This document shows positions 26,161-35,690 of a stretch of 64,000 nt of DNA, piece after piece. Each line of letters starts with the position of its first letter. Position 1 is the stretch's first letter. Under the pieces are notes generated by a model that saw nothing but the letters and a program-made list of their open reading frames with translations, made no database searches and was not told the origin of the DNA. The stretch comes from Paenibacillus sp. OK003 (lineage in GTDB: Bacteria; Bacillota; Bacilli; Paenibacillales; Paenibacillaceae): positions 124,001 through 188,000 of the forward strand of contig NZ_FOBD01000012.1 of the NCBI RefSeq assembly GCF_900109515.1, in the 5' to 3' direction. A program made the translations under genes and the position numbers.

Positions 26161-26195
26161 AAAAACCTTTATCCCCCTAATGAGGATAAAGGTTT
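26161..26195 (-). terminator. Terminator of the Gfo/Idh-AraC operon
   Basis: Minus strand AACCTTTATCC pairs with GGATAAAGGTT, followed by TTTT. Confidence 0.85.
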
Positions 26196-26207
26196 CTGAA
26201 ATTCATT

Positions 26208-27305
26208 TTAGGCTTGATTGGATTCGTTCATGTAAACGGCTTTACCTGTACGAGCGGACTCATAGAGTGCCTCCAGGATCTGTGAAACCACCAAAGCCTG
26301 TTTAGGAGTTACAACCGGCTCCAGATCTTTATCAATCGCTTCAATCCATTTTCTCATCTCTACATCCGGTGCACTTTCACTCTTTCCATCGTAGAAAGCG
26401 ACCCCACCTGCACTCAGTTCAATTTCATTGGTGTACAGACGACTGAATTTCTCGCCATTAATACGCAGGCCATTCTTCATATCCGCACCCGCTTCGCTTC
26501 CGCTCAAGCTGCATTTCGCTTCATCCACGTCCAGTGAATTGAGTGCCCAGCTGGATTCCAGCATGATCGTCGCGCCATTCTCCATTACGATCATACCAAA
26601 AGCGGAATCCTCAACCGAGAATTTTTCCGGGTCCCACGGGCCCCATGCATTCGCTGCATTTTCTCGTTGTGAGAGCTCATGATACGTTGTGCCCAGAACA
26701 ACCTTCGGTTGATAGTTATCCATCATCCACAGCGTCAGATCGAGTGCGTGTGTACCGATGTCAATCAACGGTCCGCCGCCTTGTTTCTCCTCATCAAGGA
26801 AAACACCCCACGTAGGTACCGCTCTTCTTCTGATCGCATGTGCTTTGGCAAAGTAAATTGAACCCAGTTCGCCAGCTTCACACAGCTGCTTCAGGTACAA
26901 ACTGTCTTCTCTGAAACGGTTATTGTATCCGATGGTCAATTTTTTACCCGTACGTTCGGCTGCTTCAAGCATTTTTTGCGCTTCAGCAGATGTCTTGGCC
27001 ATTGGTTTTTCACACATGACGTGTTTTCCGGATTCAAGTGCAGCAATAGAAATCTCTGCGTGAGAGATATTTGGCGTAAGAACATGAACAATATCAATCG
27101 TTTCATCCTGAAGTAATTCTTGATAATCCGTGTATACCTGTGCTTCGGAACTACCATACTTTTCTTTGGCTTCTTCTGCACGTTCCTGAACGATATCACA
27201 GAAAGCAACCAGTTCTACTTTGTCAAGCTTGCTCAGACTTGGCAGATGTTTGCCGTTTGCAATCCCGCCACAGCCAATAATTCCTACACGATACGTTTTA
27301 CTCAT
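26208..27305 (-). CDS. Gfo/Idh/MocA family oxidoreductase
   Basis: 365 residues. N-terminal Rossmann fold with VGIIGCGGIANGKHLPSL, then the conserved HVMCEKPMAKT (EKP motif, catalytic Lys) and GYNNRFREDS; the C-terminal alpha/beta domain includes GGPLIDIGTHALDLTLWMM. The family oxidises or reduces sugars, inositols or their glycosides with NAD(P). It is the third gene of a unit with an AraC regulator and a second, divergent-type Gfo/Idh protein; substrate unknown. Confidence 0.92.
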   Translation of the reverse strand: MSKTYRVGIIGCGGIANGKHLPSLSKLDKVELVAFCDIVQERAEEAKEKYGSSEAQVYTDYQELLQDETIDIVHVLTPNISHAEISIAALESGKHVMCEKPMAKTSAEAQKMLEAAERTGKKLTIGYNNRFREDSLYLKQLCEAGELGSIYFAKAHAIRRRAVPTWGVFLDEEKQGGGPLIDIGTHALDLTLWMMDNYQPKVVLGTTYHELSQRENAANAWGPWDPEKFSVEDSAFGMIVMENGATIMLESSWALNSLDVDEAKCSLSGSEAGADMKNGLRINGEKFSRLYTNEIELSAGGVAFYDGKSESAPDVEMRKWIEAIDKDLEPVVTPKQALVVSQILEALYESARTGKAVYMNESNQA

Positions 27306-27317
27306 ATCTAATCACCC

Positions 27318-28241
27318 TCACTTTTGGTTTGGTTGTTTCATTTTACGGAAAGCTGATGGGGTCATCCCCAGACGCTTGCGAAAAACAGCATGCAAATAAT
27401 TCGCATTGGTAAACCCTGAAGCCAGGGCAATTTGTTCGATGGAAACATGACTTTCTTCCAGATGGCGGCACACCGCGCGCAGACGAATATCCTCCAGCAC
27501 ACGGCTGAAAGGCATTTCCGGCTGAACCTGATAAAAGATTCGTTGCAGTTGTCTGCTGCTAATATGCAGCTTCTCCGCTACATTTTCCAGCGTTACTGCT
27601 GAAGGATGATTCGCTTCCATATACTGAATGGCGTAATCGTACCTGTAGACAGACATGTCTCGAACAGGCGCCTCCGCCCGATTTCCCCCGGTATCATAGG
27701 CTCGGACGGTCTTCAGCAAAATACTGATCACCTGCTGCTTAATGGTCGTGTAATACCCGATCAGTTTACGGTCACAAGCCTCATAGGCTTCCAGAAAACA
27801 GTTCATGGCGCGGTGATAGTCATGTACCGGAACAAGAGGAAGCGTTCTAAGCTTTTCGATCGTTTCCTCTGATTCTGCTGCCTCCCACGGATCTACACCC
27901 TCTCTGGGATGTTCAATAATATCCACGTGCAGGCATAATTCATCCATGGCCTCCTGGGAATCCGCCTCCTGATAATGTACAAGACCCGGACCCGTTAAAT
28001 ACAGCATGCCTTCAGAGAGCGGATGCATCTCATCCCCCAGAATGACTTTTCCTTTCCCTCTCGGGATGAAATGGAACTCGAATTCCGCATGGTTATGAAA
28101 ATCAACAATTCTGCCTGCTGGAAAAGAAGTCAGATGAAATCGCAGAACCCGAATCTCGTAGTGTCCCCACAGGATCGAGACATCCAGTCTTTCCAGGATA
28201 TCCTGTCGTTCAAGCATCTTCTCAAAAGGATATCGGCTCAA
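27318..28241 (-). CDS. AraC family regulator with N-terminal cupin domain
   Basis: About 307 residues. Cupin sensor (about 30-110; DFHNHAEFEFHFIPRGKG and YLTGPGLVHYQE) and C-terminal double HTH (VTLENVAEKLHISSRQLQRIF; IALASGFTNANYLHAVFRKR). Start is taken as TTG 28241, because GGGAGGT lies 6 bases before it; the upstream in-frame TTG 28256 overlaps that ribosome site. It lies between two Gfo/Idh genes with gaps of 12 and 19 bases, so it is co-transcribed with its likely targets. Confidence 0.9.
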   Translation of the reverse strand: MSRYPFEKMLERQDILERLDVSILWGHYEIRVLRFHLTSFPAGRIVDFHNHAEFEFHFIPRGKGKVILGDEMHPLSEGMLYLTGPGLVHYQEADSQEAMDELCLHVDIIEHPREGVDPWEAAESEETIEKLRTLPLVPVHDYHRAMNCFLEAYEACDRKLIGYYTTIKQQVISILLKTVRAYDTGGNRAEAPVRDMSVYRYDYAIQYMEANHPSAVTLENVAEKLHISSRQLQRIFYQVQPEMPFSRVLEDIRLRAVCRHLEESHVSIEQIALASGFTNANYLHAVFRKRLGMTPSAFRKMKQPNQK

Positions 28242-28260
28242 TGCGGCACCTCCCAATACC

Positions 28261-29265
28261 CTATCCCTGTAACTCCTTCAAGGAGATTTTGCGCCCTTCC
28301 TTCGCAGAAAGGTTGGCTGCCTCCATCAGGCGAGTCAATTGAATAGCTGTCTGCAAATTCTCGGTAGCCATCGTATCATTCTGAATATGGGATACCCACT
28401 GGCTGAATGCGCTTTCTCTTCTGTCCAGCAAAGGAATCTCCGTCCATTCTTTCTGTAGATCTGAACCAACATTCGTGCGAATTAGCAACTTATCCTCCGG
28501 TGTTCCGTATAACAGTGTGCCCTCCGTGCCATGAACCTCTATCGCAAACGGCGAATGACTGTTCACAAACCCAGCCTCAACCACACCGATCGCTCCGGAA
28601 TCCGTAAATAAGGTAGCAACCGCGTTATCTTCCACTTCTTTTCCAGTAACATATCCAAAATTAGCATTAACTCCTGTCACTTCTTGACCCAGGAACAGAT
28701 TCGTCAGATACATCGGATGACAGCCGAGGTCAATTAATGCCCCGCCCTGACAATCTTCCAGATGATAAAAATGCTCAGGCAGCCAATTGCCAATCGCACC
28801 GTTATGCGATAAACGCACACGAACATAAGTCACCTTACCAAGTAGTCCCTGTTTCAGAATATCTTGAATCGTTAATGTATATCCATCGTTCAAACGAGGT
28901 AAAGAAACCGTCATTTTCACTCCGTTATCCTGTACATCCGAAATGATCGTATTTACTTCTTTAATCGTTGAAGCGATCACTTTCTCTGTAAAAATGTGTT
29001 TGCCTGCTTTCGCAGCAGCAGTGATCACATCTTCGTGAAGACGTGTCGGAGCATCCACAATGACAGCATCGATGTTGTCCTGTGCCAGCATATCTTCAAG
29101 CGAAGCATAGAATGGCACGTTCAAACGTTCAGCAGCTTCCTGTCCGCGCTCGGCATCTTCATCCCATATAGCAGCCATCACCGTATCTTCATGCTCCTGA
29201 GCCTGCTTAATATAATCCCAGGCATGTACGTGCCATAAGCTTATTTTACCTATTCGAATGGTCAC
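28261..29265 (-). CDS. Gfo/Idh/MocA-like protein with atypical nucleotide-binding motif
   Basis: About 334 residues, starting at GTG 29265 (GGAGGT 8 bases upstream). The fold is clear from IDAVIVDAPTRLHEDVITAA, GKHIFTEKVIAST and GGALIDLGCHPMYLTNLF. However, the N-terminal strand reads IRIGKISLWHVHAWDYI in place of the usual GxGxxG loop, and the EKP motif is EKV. NAD(P) binding may therefore be altered or lost. First gene of the operon with the AraC regulator and a canonical Gfo/Idh enzyme. Confidence 0.87.
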   Translation of the reverse strand: MTIRIGKISLWHVHAWDYIKQAQEHEDTVMAAIWDEDAERGQEAAERLNVPFYASLEDMLAQDNIDAVIVDAPTRLHEDVITAAAKAGKHIFTEKVIASTIKEVNTIISDVQDNGVKMTVSLPRLNDGYTLTIQDILKQGLLGKVTYVRVRLSHNGAIGNWLPEHFYHLEDCQGGALIDLGCHPMYLTNLFLGQEVTGVNANFGYVTGKEVEDNAVATLFTDSGAIGVVEAGFVNSHSPFAIEVHGTEGTLLYGTPEDKLLIRTNVGSDLQKEWTEIPLLDRRESAFSQWVSHIQNDTMATENLQTAIQLTRLMEAANLSAKEGRKISLKELQG

Positions 29266-29407
29266 TATGATTAACCTCCATACTATATGATATTCTGACA
29301 CCCAACTATAAATTAACACAGACCTGATCTAATTTTAATAGGAACTCACGACAATAACTATATAAAATTACGACATGAATTAGAATGACCCTCTTAAGAA
29401 AACAAGC

Positions 29408-29450
29408 AAAAAAGCTTCCTGCTCACCAAGTCGTGATAATAGGAAGCTTT
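29408..29450 (-). terminator. Terminator of the YheC/YheD-like gene
   Basis: Minus strand AAAGCTTCCT pairs with AGGAAGCTTTTTT across a loop of about 20 bases. Confidence 0.8.
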
Positions 29451-29504
29451 ATCTGCATGTAACAATTCGGAATCAAGGATGTCCAAAGTTAAGCTGAAGA
29501 TTAT

Positions 29505-30263
29505 TTATGGCTTATGATCTGTATGGCGGAAATACCGAATTACCTTGCGATACATCGTCTTGTCTTTTAATTGTTTAAAAATATAGGGGTCCGGCTTGGC
29601 ATTCACTTCAATGACCCAGGGTGTCAGACTTTGATCCAGTCCAATATCCACGCCAATTCCCTTCAATCGCTTGTATTTCTTACTCATATGACGAGCTATC
29701 CCAACACCCAGCTTATTCATCTCCTGAATCAGTTCATTTCTGCGCTTTGCGGACACATGAGATTCCAGAAGCTTATGAATATCCATTGGCTGACCGCCGT
29801 TATGATAGTTGGTTACTATTTTTTGGGAATGTCCAAGTCGACCGATAACCCCCGTTGCTTCCCACTGCTGTTCTGGGCTTAACTGTACCATGACCCGGAT
29901 GTCAAAGCGCCTGTTGTTGTGTTTTAGCAGATGTATTCCTCTTTGAATGAGATAGCTTCGCTGTTTCACAACGTGTGCAAGACTTTTATGGAACGAATCG
30001 AAGCTATTAAACGTCAGACGTTTTTGGTTCATCTGATACGCAAAATTTTGTTGATTCTCCATCTCAGCCTTAATGACGCCCATTCCATGGGTTCCTATTT
30101 CAGGCTTGATATATAACATCCCATATCTGGCTATCATAGATTTTAGATTCACCTTGTTAAACTTTTGTGTATCAGGTATGAATGGTTTTATTGAATCATT
30201 ATTGATAAGCTGCTTTGTTTTTAGCCATTTGCTTCTTAACGGTTGTGATTTCTCAATACCCAC
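29505..30263 (-). CDS. YheC/YheD family ATP-grasp protein (endospore coat-associated)
   Basis: About 252 residues. The ATP-grasp fold is seen in MLYIKPEIGTHGMGVIKAE, the ligase-like RRFDIRVMVQLSPEQQW with AT-GVIGRLG, and the metal/ATP-binding GVDIGLDQSLTPWVIEVNAKPDP. B. subtilis YheC/YheD are coat-associated; their reaction is unknown. GTG 30263 has GGAGGA 7 bases before it and is preferred to GTG 30278, which precedes the ribosome site. Single gene with its own terminator. Confidence 0.87.
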   Translation of the reverse strand: MGIEKSQPLRSKWLKTKQLINNDSIKPFIPDTQKFNKVNLKSMIARYGMLYIKPEIGTHGMGVIKAEMENQQNFAYQMNQKRLTFNSFDSFHKSLAHVVKQRSYLIQRGIHLLKHNNRRFDIRVMVQLSPEQQWEATGVIGRLGHSQKIVTNYHNGGQPMDIHKLLESHVSAKRRNELIQEMNKLGVGIARHMSKKYKRLKGIGVDIGLDQSLTPWVIEVNAKPDPYIFKQLKDKTMYRKVIRYFRHTDHKP

Positions 30264-30373
30264 AGATCGTTCCTCCACTCTTCATATTGAACACATATCG
30301 CTGTTTCATTAAGTTCATGCATCATATGCAATATCATTGAACGAATCTTAGGCAATACTTCTTGAATTTACAT

Positions 30374-30417
30374 ACAAAAAGCCGACAAGCCCCTCTTCTT
30401 TGGGCTTGTCGGCTTTT
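30374..30417. terminator. Terminator of the bacillopeptidase gene
   Basis: AAAAAGCCGACAAGCCC pairs with GGGCTTGTCGGCTTTT; a very stable hairpin with U-tracts in both directions. Confidence 0.9.
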
Positions 30418-30491
30418 CACTTTACATGTTCAAATCATCGTTTCTGTTTTAATTTGAAGCTGGATTATAAGCATCTTTCGTGATGCTTCGA

Positions 30492-33400
30492 TTAAGGCAA
30501 CAGACTTTCGTCAGAAGGTACATTCGTGTCCGGAGCTTCTGCTGCAGATACGAATAACCGTCCTGGGGCTTCCAGCTCGACTTTATTTCCTGCTGCATCC
30601 TGAGCACGGATCACGATCACTCCACCCTCAAGCACCAGCGAAGAAGCTGTGGTATAGGTGCCTGTATAGTGACCAGGTTCCGTTTCCACCAATGGAATCT
30701 CTGCCCCAGCCTGTGTGCTCAGATTGGATGGCAGTTCAATCCGGAAAGAAGCCTGCAATTTGGAGATACTGTCGAACGAAACTGTTACGGTTTCTCCTGC
30801 CACAATCCGTACATCCTCAGCCGGAGAAATATTGGTCAGTTCAGGTAAAGCCGTTTCCACATAAACCGTCCGCGTCACGGTTGTTTTATTGCCTGCAATA
30901 TCTGTCGCTATGATTGTGATCGTGTTCTTGCCCTCATTCACAAGTACGCGATGATTAAAGCTTCTGTCCTGCTCCAATTTCACCTTTTGTCCGTTAATGG
31001 TTACTTTGTCGAGGAACTGGTCCTCCGCATTGCCGGTCACATGGACCACTTCTGTGTTGGTTCGGCTTCCTTCCTCAGGTGTGACGACCGTTAACACAGG
31101 TGCTGTCTGATCCAAGATGATCACAACTGGAAGGGAACGGTCCGTCGTTTTTCCGTTAACTACCGCCTCGGCAGTAATCGCATTAACCCCTGCACGAAGT
31201 TTGACATTCAGCTTGAACTTTCCATTCTCCACGGTTGTTGTTCCCGCAACTTCTTTCCCGTTATAGATCTTGATTTGGGCTCCAGAAGCTGGGGAAGTAC
31301 CCGATACAGCAAATGTCGCCTGATTGGTATAGGTGCTCGTCGGTTGCGTGAGTACAGGTGCATTCACCGGATATTTCACCACTGCACGAATCATATAGTT
31401 CCCCTCTTCAGCTGGTGCAGCACTCCATGCACCGCCTACACGCTGCCAGCTCCGCCCTGCATTCACACCATTTTCATCGGTTGCGAGTCCAGGTGAGCTC
31501 GTTCCGACAGCAGTCTGCACATACACGATATAGAAATCGCCTTGTACCACGACTGGCTCAGGAAATTCAACAGTTGTCCACTGATCATTACGCAATGCCG
31601 TGCCGTCGAATGGTCCTGCCAGCAATCGGCCTGGCGCTCCACCCGATCCGGAGGCATCATAGACAGCATATTTGAATGCCGTTCCACCTGGTACAGGCCA
31701 TTGTGTGTTCCAAAATCGAAGTGAAGCACCTGTAAGCTGTGCTGTCTCCAATTCCGGCGTCATACGTACTGCCCATGCGTTATCTGCGGCCACAAAGGCT
31801 CTAGCATTTTCAGCCGTTCCATCGTCATAGGCGATTTCGCCAGGAAATCCGATAAAAGGTTTTAAGGCAACTTTCGCTTCCACTTTACCGTTTCCAGGAA
31901 CCGTTACATTTACCGTTTTGCTATAGTAGTCCATCGCGATGATCGACAGCGTATAGCTTCCTTCCAGAACATCCAGAACGAATTTGCCGTCTGCTCCTGT
32001 GCGAACAGTGCCTACTTGAGCATCTTCCAACACGAGAACGGATGCTCCAGCTATAGGTTTTCCTGTCCGTTCATCGCTCACAACACCTTCAATCTTACCT
32101 TGGGGAATGGTTTCCAGATTGAAGTTGGCTGTCGCTCCACTACCGTCCGTGATCGTTACCGTCTTCGTCTGAGGATAATACCCATAGGCCTCAGCCTTCA
32201 ACGTGTAATCTCCCGCCACGTGAGTGAAACTGTATTTGCCTGTTGTCGGGTCCGTCTTCACTGAACGTCCTGTTTCCAGAACGGTAACCGTTGCACTTGC
32301 AGGCAAGCTTTGCGGTGTCACAGAACCTGTGCCAGGTTTCTGCACTTCAGGCTGCTCCTGCTTGGTTTTATTGAACTCAGCCTTGTCCGTGCTTGAAATT
32401 TTGTACCAAGGAGTATCATATTCCGGCTTAGCCTTGTCACTGTTCAGAACAACCGCGGTATCTTTCGTCACCGTCTCAGTGGCGATACCCAGAATGCGGA
32501 AGTCATCAATGTACCAGCCTTGCTTGACGACACTGCTGTCCGAGGTCAATCTGAACCGGAATTGAACTTCATTTCCTTTCAATGCAGCCAAATCGTAGAA
32601 TACCGGAGTCCATTGTTTTCCATTTGAAGAATGAGAGAATTTGCCGAGCTCCGACCATGTGTTGCCACCGTCTTTCGTGGCTTCAACATAACCGTAATCG
32701 TATCCACTTTCGATTTCATACCAATGATTGAACGTCAGCGTAGCATGATCCACCTGAGTTAGATCCACGACTGGCGATACCAAAGAATAGTTAGAACCGT
32801 TCTCATAGGTACTGTCCAGATCGGTTGCCCAAACATTCGGTGGAGAAACCGCACTGGCAGGTCCAACAACAGGTACTCCGCGTTCCCACTCGTCCTTGGT
32901 ACCCGAATGAGTCCACCCGTTGTCACTGTTGCCATCAAAGTGATCGATGAAGATATCTTCAGGGACCTCCACCGTCACGGATACCTCATTCGACTTGTTA
33001 CTCTCATTGCCACTATAATCAAGAGCGGCTACCGTATAAAAATAAGTCGAATCTGTTACTGTAGCCGTATCCGTAAATGTCGTTGCAGTTGTATTTCCGA
33101 GCAATTCATAACCTGAGCCGGAATTCGTTGAACGATACACGTTGTAGGATTTCAGATCCTCATCGTCCGATCCCGTCCAGGACAAGTTTACGTTCCCCAG
33201 TATGTCTGCAGAAGCGGACAATCCGCTTGGCGCTCCCGGAGCAATATCATCTGGAGCTTGTACTGAGAAGTCATCGATATACCAACCAGCCTTTTGAATG
33301 GAATTATCACTGGTCAGATTAAATTTGATAAATACCTGTTGACCGGCGTACTCACGCAAGTCAATATATTGCGTTTTCCAACCTCCACCGGCACCTGTAA

Positions 33401-35690
33401 AGCTCAACGCCTCTTCAAATGCGAAGTCACTATCCTCTGTGGCAATGTACACTTTGCCAAAATCGATGTTGCTCTCCAAATCATACCAGTGCTTGAAGGA
33501 TAACAAGGCTCCCTCGGGGCTCTGGGTAAGATCAATCGGCGGTGCGAGCAAATAGGCATTGCTGTTGGCCGCATAAGTACCCGTCAGATTGGTTGCAATC
33601 AGCTTGTCACCGGAGAAGGCACTTCCCGGTCCACTTGTTGGTGCTCCCCATGCCCAGGTGTTGCCAACTCCACCCGAGGTAAAGCCCAGATTATCTTCCT
33701 CAAAATCCTGCAGGTACCCAGGCTGGACTCCATTGGATACAGCAACCTTGTAAACTTCACTCTCGAATCCGTTATTGCCATAATCATTAACCCGGATATA
33801 GTACTCCAAACCTTGTGACTCGATCAAAAATGCCGGAATTGTCGCTGTGTAGGTTCCATCCTTGGCATCCCCAGCTACTCGATTCATTGGCAGATATACG
33901 TATTGACTTGTGCCCGTTGTTTTGGCAAAAGCCTCCACCGTGGTTACACCGACATTATCCGTAACACGCGCAGTCAGTGGAATATCAAGCCCTGTAAAAG
34001 CAGAATTTACAGGCGTATGTTCGAGGACCGGCGCTTCCAGATCGTCACCTGCTGTGACAACCCTGCCCGATACCGTGCCTATACCTTCAAGAACGGAGCC
34101 GACAGCATCCAGTGCATTGATAATGCCGTGACCGTAGCCGTTATTTGGCGAGGTTGGATACCGGCTGTCTGTTCTCGGTGTTGCTGTATCCATAATGATC
34201 TGCTCCAACTGATCAACCGTAAGGGAATGATTGGCTTGAAGCAGGAGTGCGGCCAGTGCAGTTGTATGCGGGCCTGCCATGGAAGTGCCGTTCCAGCCAC
34301 CCTCATATACTCCGCCCGGAACAGAGGAACGAATGTTTACACCTGGAGCCGAAACTTCAGGTTTAATTTCTTCATAAGGGGAAGGACCAAGAAGGGAGAA
34401 AGAAGCGAGATTCCCGTTGATATCCGTTGCTCCCGTTGCAAAGCTCTCCGGATAGTTGGCAGGGTTCGCAACCGAACCTGGACCTCCCGGATTCGTCAGT
34501 GTCACATTCCCGGCTGAAAATTCCGGAAAGATCTGTGCATCACGCCAGGCCTGAACCATTGGACGGAACCACTCGTCCAATCCTGGACCACCACCCCAGG
34601 AGTTGTTAACCACATCCGGGGCAAGCTCAGGGTGCAAGTTTCCTTCGGCATCCACTGGCGCAATCAGCCATTGCCCGCCATCCAATATAATGGCATCGGT
34701 GGTACTTGGATTGAAAATCCGGACAGCAATCCATTTTGCTCCGGGAGCAACCCCGATCTTGTTGGTGCCGTTCGCTTCGGAGCCTACCATCGTACCCATG
34801 GTATGTGTACCATGACCGTCTCCATCCGCAGGAAGCGAAGCATTGCTATGGGGATCGTACCAGCTTAGTTCGGGATCAACGATATTTCCCGAAGCATCAA
34901 GCCCTCTCCATTTGCTCCGAAGCGCTGGATGCGTGTAATCGACCCCGCTGTCCAGGTTGGCAACAACGATTCCTGTACCGTCGATTCCTTTATCCCAGAC
35001 TGCTGGCGCGTTGATAGAATCGATATTCCATTCTACGTTCTCTGTCTGCAGGCTCTTATCGTTAGCCGCTGCACTTTCTTTCCCTGGCGACTCTTTGACC
35101 GGGGTCGTTGCAGTGTCTGCCGCAGGGGCTGCGGTTGCTTTTTCATTGCTGACCTCGGTCTTTTGCAGGAAACGCTCCTCATTTGGCAATATTTTATCTA
35201 CCTCAGGCAGAAGTGCAATCTGTTCCATGACTTCTTTGGTGCTCGTTACTGCGAGTGCATTAACGATGAAATAGCTTTTATATTCTTTGACCTTGCCAAG
35301 GTCAAGTTCCTTTTCAAGAAAACTTTCAAGTGTATACTGAGATCGCGAGGCCGTTTCCCGCAGAGAGCTGACAACGGTGCTTCGTACCGACAGTTTCGTT
35401 GCCGAAGCCGTTTGCTTTTCAATGGTTGCCTTTTGCAAGGCTTGTTTGGAGACAGAGGCTGTATCTACCTGTTCTTTCATTTTCACCAGATAAGTAACAT
35501 AATCATTGCTCTCAAATTCCTTGCTCAGCTTGGCGTTGACTTTGGAGGTGGTGATGTTGCCCGAGCTGGATTTCATGTCGATCTTCTGCGATGCGGCGTT
35601 TTCAGCTGAAACCGGTTGTATGATAGATAATGCAAGGAGAAGCGACAGGCCCATGGAGAGCGGCTTGCGTATACGATTCATCTTTATCAA
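30492..35690 (-). CDS. bpr: Bacillopeptidase F-like S8 serine protease, multidomain, secreted
   Basis: 1732 residues, longer than B. subtilis Bpr (1433). Signal peptide (1-29, cut near PVSA), I9-type propeptide (about 60-180), subtilisin domain (about 230-530) with Asp247 (VANLDSGVDYTHP), His293 (DGHGTHTMGT), Asn395 (SAGN) and Ser470 (NGTSMAGPH). Then two MAM/immune-inhibitor-A-like sandwiches (655-812, 915-1068) that both contain GWYIDDF, an FN3 domain between them, two carboxypeptidase-regulatory-like repeats (1130-1275), a further beta domain, and Ig-like repeats to the end. No LPXTG or SLH anchor. Starts at TTG with AAAGGAG 9 bases upstream. Confidence 0.93.
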   Translation of the reverse strand: MIKMNRIRKPLSMGLSLLLALSIIQPVSAENAASQKIDMKSSSGNITTSKVNAKLSKEFESNDYVTYLVKMKEQVDTASVSKQALQKATIEKQTASATKLSVRSTVVSSLRETASRSQYTLESFLEKELDLGKVKEYKSYFIVNALAVTSTKEVMEQIALLPEVDKILPNEERFLQKTEVSNEKATAAPAADTATTPVKESPGKESAAANDKSLQTENVEWNIDSINAPAVWDKGIDGTGIVVANLDSGVDYTHPALRSKWRGLDASGNIVDPELSWYDPHSNASLPADGDGHGTHTMGTMVGSEANGTNKIGVAPGAKWIAVRIFNPSTTDAIILDGGQWLIAPVDAEGNLHPELAPDVVNNSWGGGPGLDEWFRPMVQAWRDAQIFPEFSAGNVTLTNPGGPGSVANPANYPESFATGATDINGNLASFSLLGPSPYEEIKPEVSAPGVNIRSSVPGGVYEGGWNGTSMAGPHTTALAALLLQANHSLTVDQLEQIIMDTATPRTDSRYPTSPNNGYGHGIINALDAVGSVLEGIGTVSGRVVTAGDDLEAPVLEHTPVNSAFTGLDIPLTARVTDNVGVTTVEAFAKTTGTSQYVYLPMNRVAGDAKDGTYTATIPAFLIESQGLEYYIRVNDYGNNGFESEVYKVAVSNGVQPGYLQDFEEDNLGFTSGGVGNTWAWGAPTSGPGSAFSGDKLIATNLTGTYAANSNAYLLAPPIDLTQSPEGALLSFKHWYDLESNIDFGKVYIATEDSDFAFEEALSFTGAGGGWKTQYIDLREYAGQQVFIKFNLTSDNSIQKAGWYIDDFSVQAPDDIAPGAPSGLSASADILGNVNLSWTGSDDEDLKSYNVYRSTNSGSGYELLGNTTATTFTDTATVTDSTYFYTVAALDYSGNESNKSNEVSVTVEVPEDIFIDHFDGNSDNGWTHSGTKDEWERGVPVVGPASAVSPPNVWATDLDSTYENGSNYSLVSPVVDLTQVDHATLTFNHWYEIESGYDYGYVEATKDGGNTWSELGKFSHSSNGKQWTPVFYDLAALKGNEVQFRFRLTSDSSVVKQGWYIDDFRILGIATETVTKDTAVVLNSDKAKPEYDTPWYKISSTDKAEFNKTKQEQPEVQKPGTGSVTPQSLPASATVTVLETGRSVKTDPTTGKYSFTHVAGDYTLKAEAYGYYPQTKTVTITDGSGATANFNLETIPQGKIEGVVSDERTGKPIAGASVLVLEDAQVGTVRTGADGKFVLDVLEGSYTLSIIAMDYYSKTVNVTVPGNGKVEAKVALKPFIGFPGEIAYDDGTAENARAFVAADNAWAVRMTPELETAQLTGASLRFWNTQWPVPGGTAFKYAVYDASGSGGAPGRLLAGPFDGTALRNDQWTTVEFPEPVVVQGDFYIVYVQTAVGTSSPGLATDENGVNAGRSWQRVGGAWSAAPAEEGNYMIRAVVKYPVNAPVLTQPTSTYTNQATFAVSGTSPASGAQIKIYNGKEVAGTTTVENGKFKLNVKLRAGVNAITAEAVVNGKTTDRSLPVVIILDQTAPVLTVVTPEEGSRTNTEVVHVTGNAEDQFLDKVTINGQKVKLEQDRSFNHRVLVNEGKNTITIIATDIAGNKTTVTRTVYVETALPELTNISPAEDVRIVAGETVTVSFDSISKLQASFRIELPSNLSTQAGAEIPLVETEPGHYTGTYTTASSLVLEGGVIVIRAQDAAGNKVELEAPGRLFVSAAEAPDTNVPSDESLLP

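Noticed and set aside
34929-35609. 226-codon + strand frame opposite the bacillopeptidase gene
   Set aside because: Its sequence is Cys/Phe/Arg-rich without family likeness, and it lies within a gene with intact catalytic motifs.
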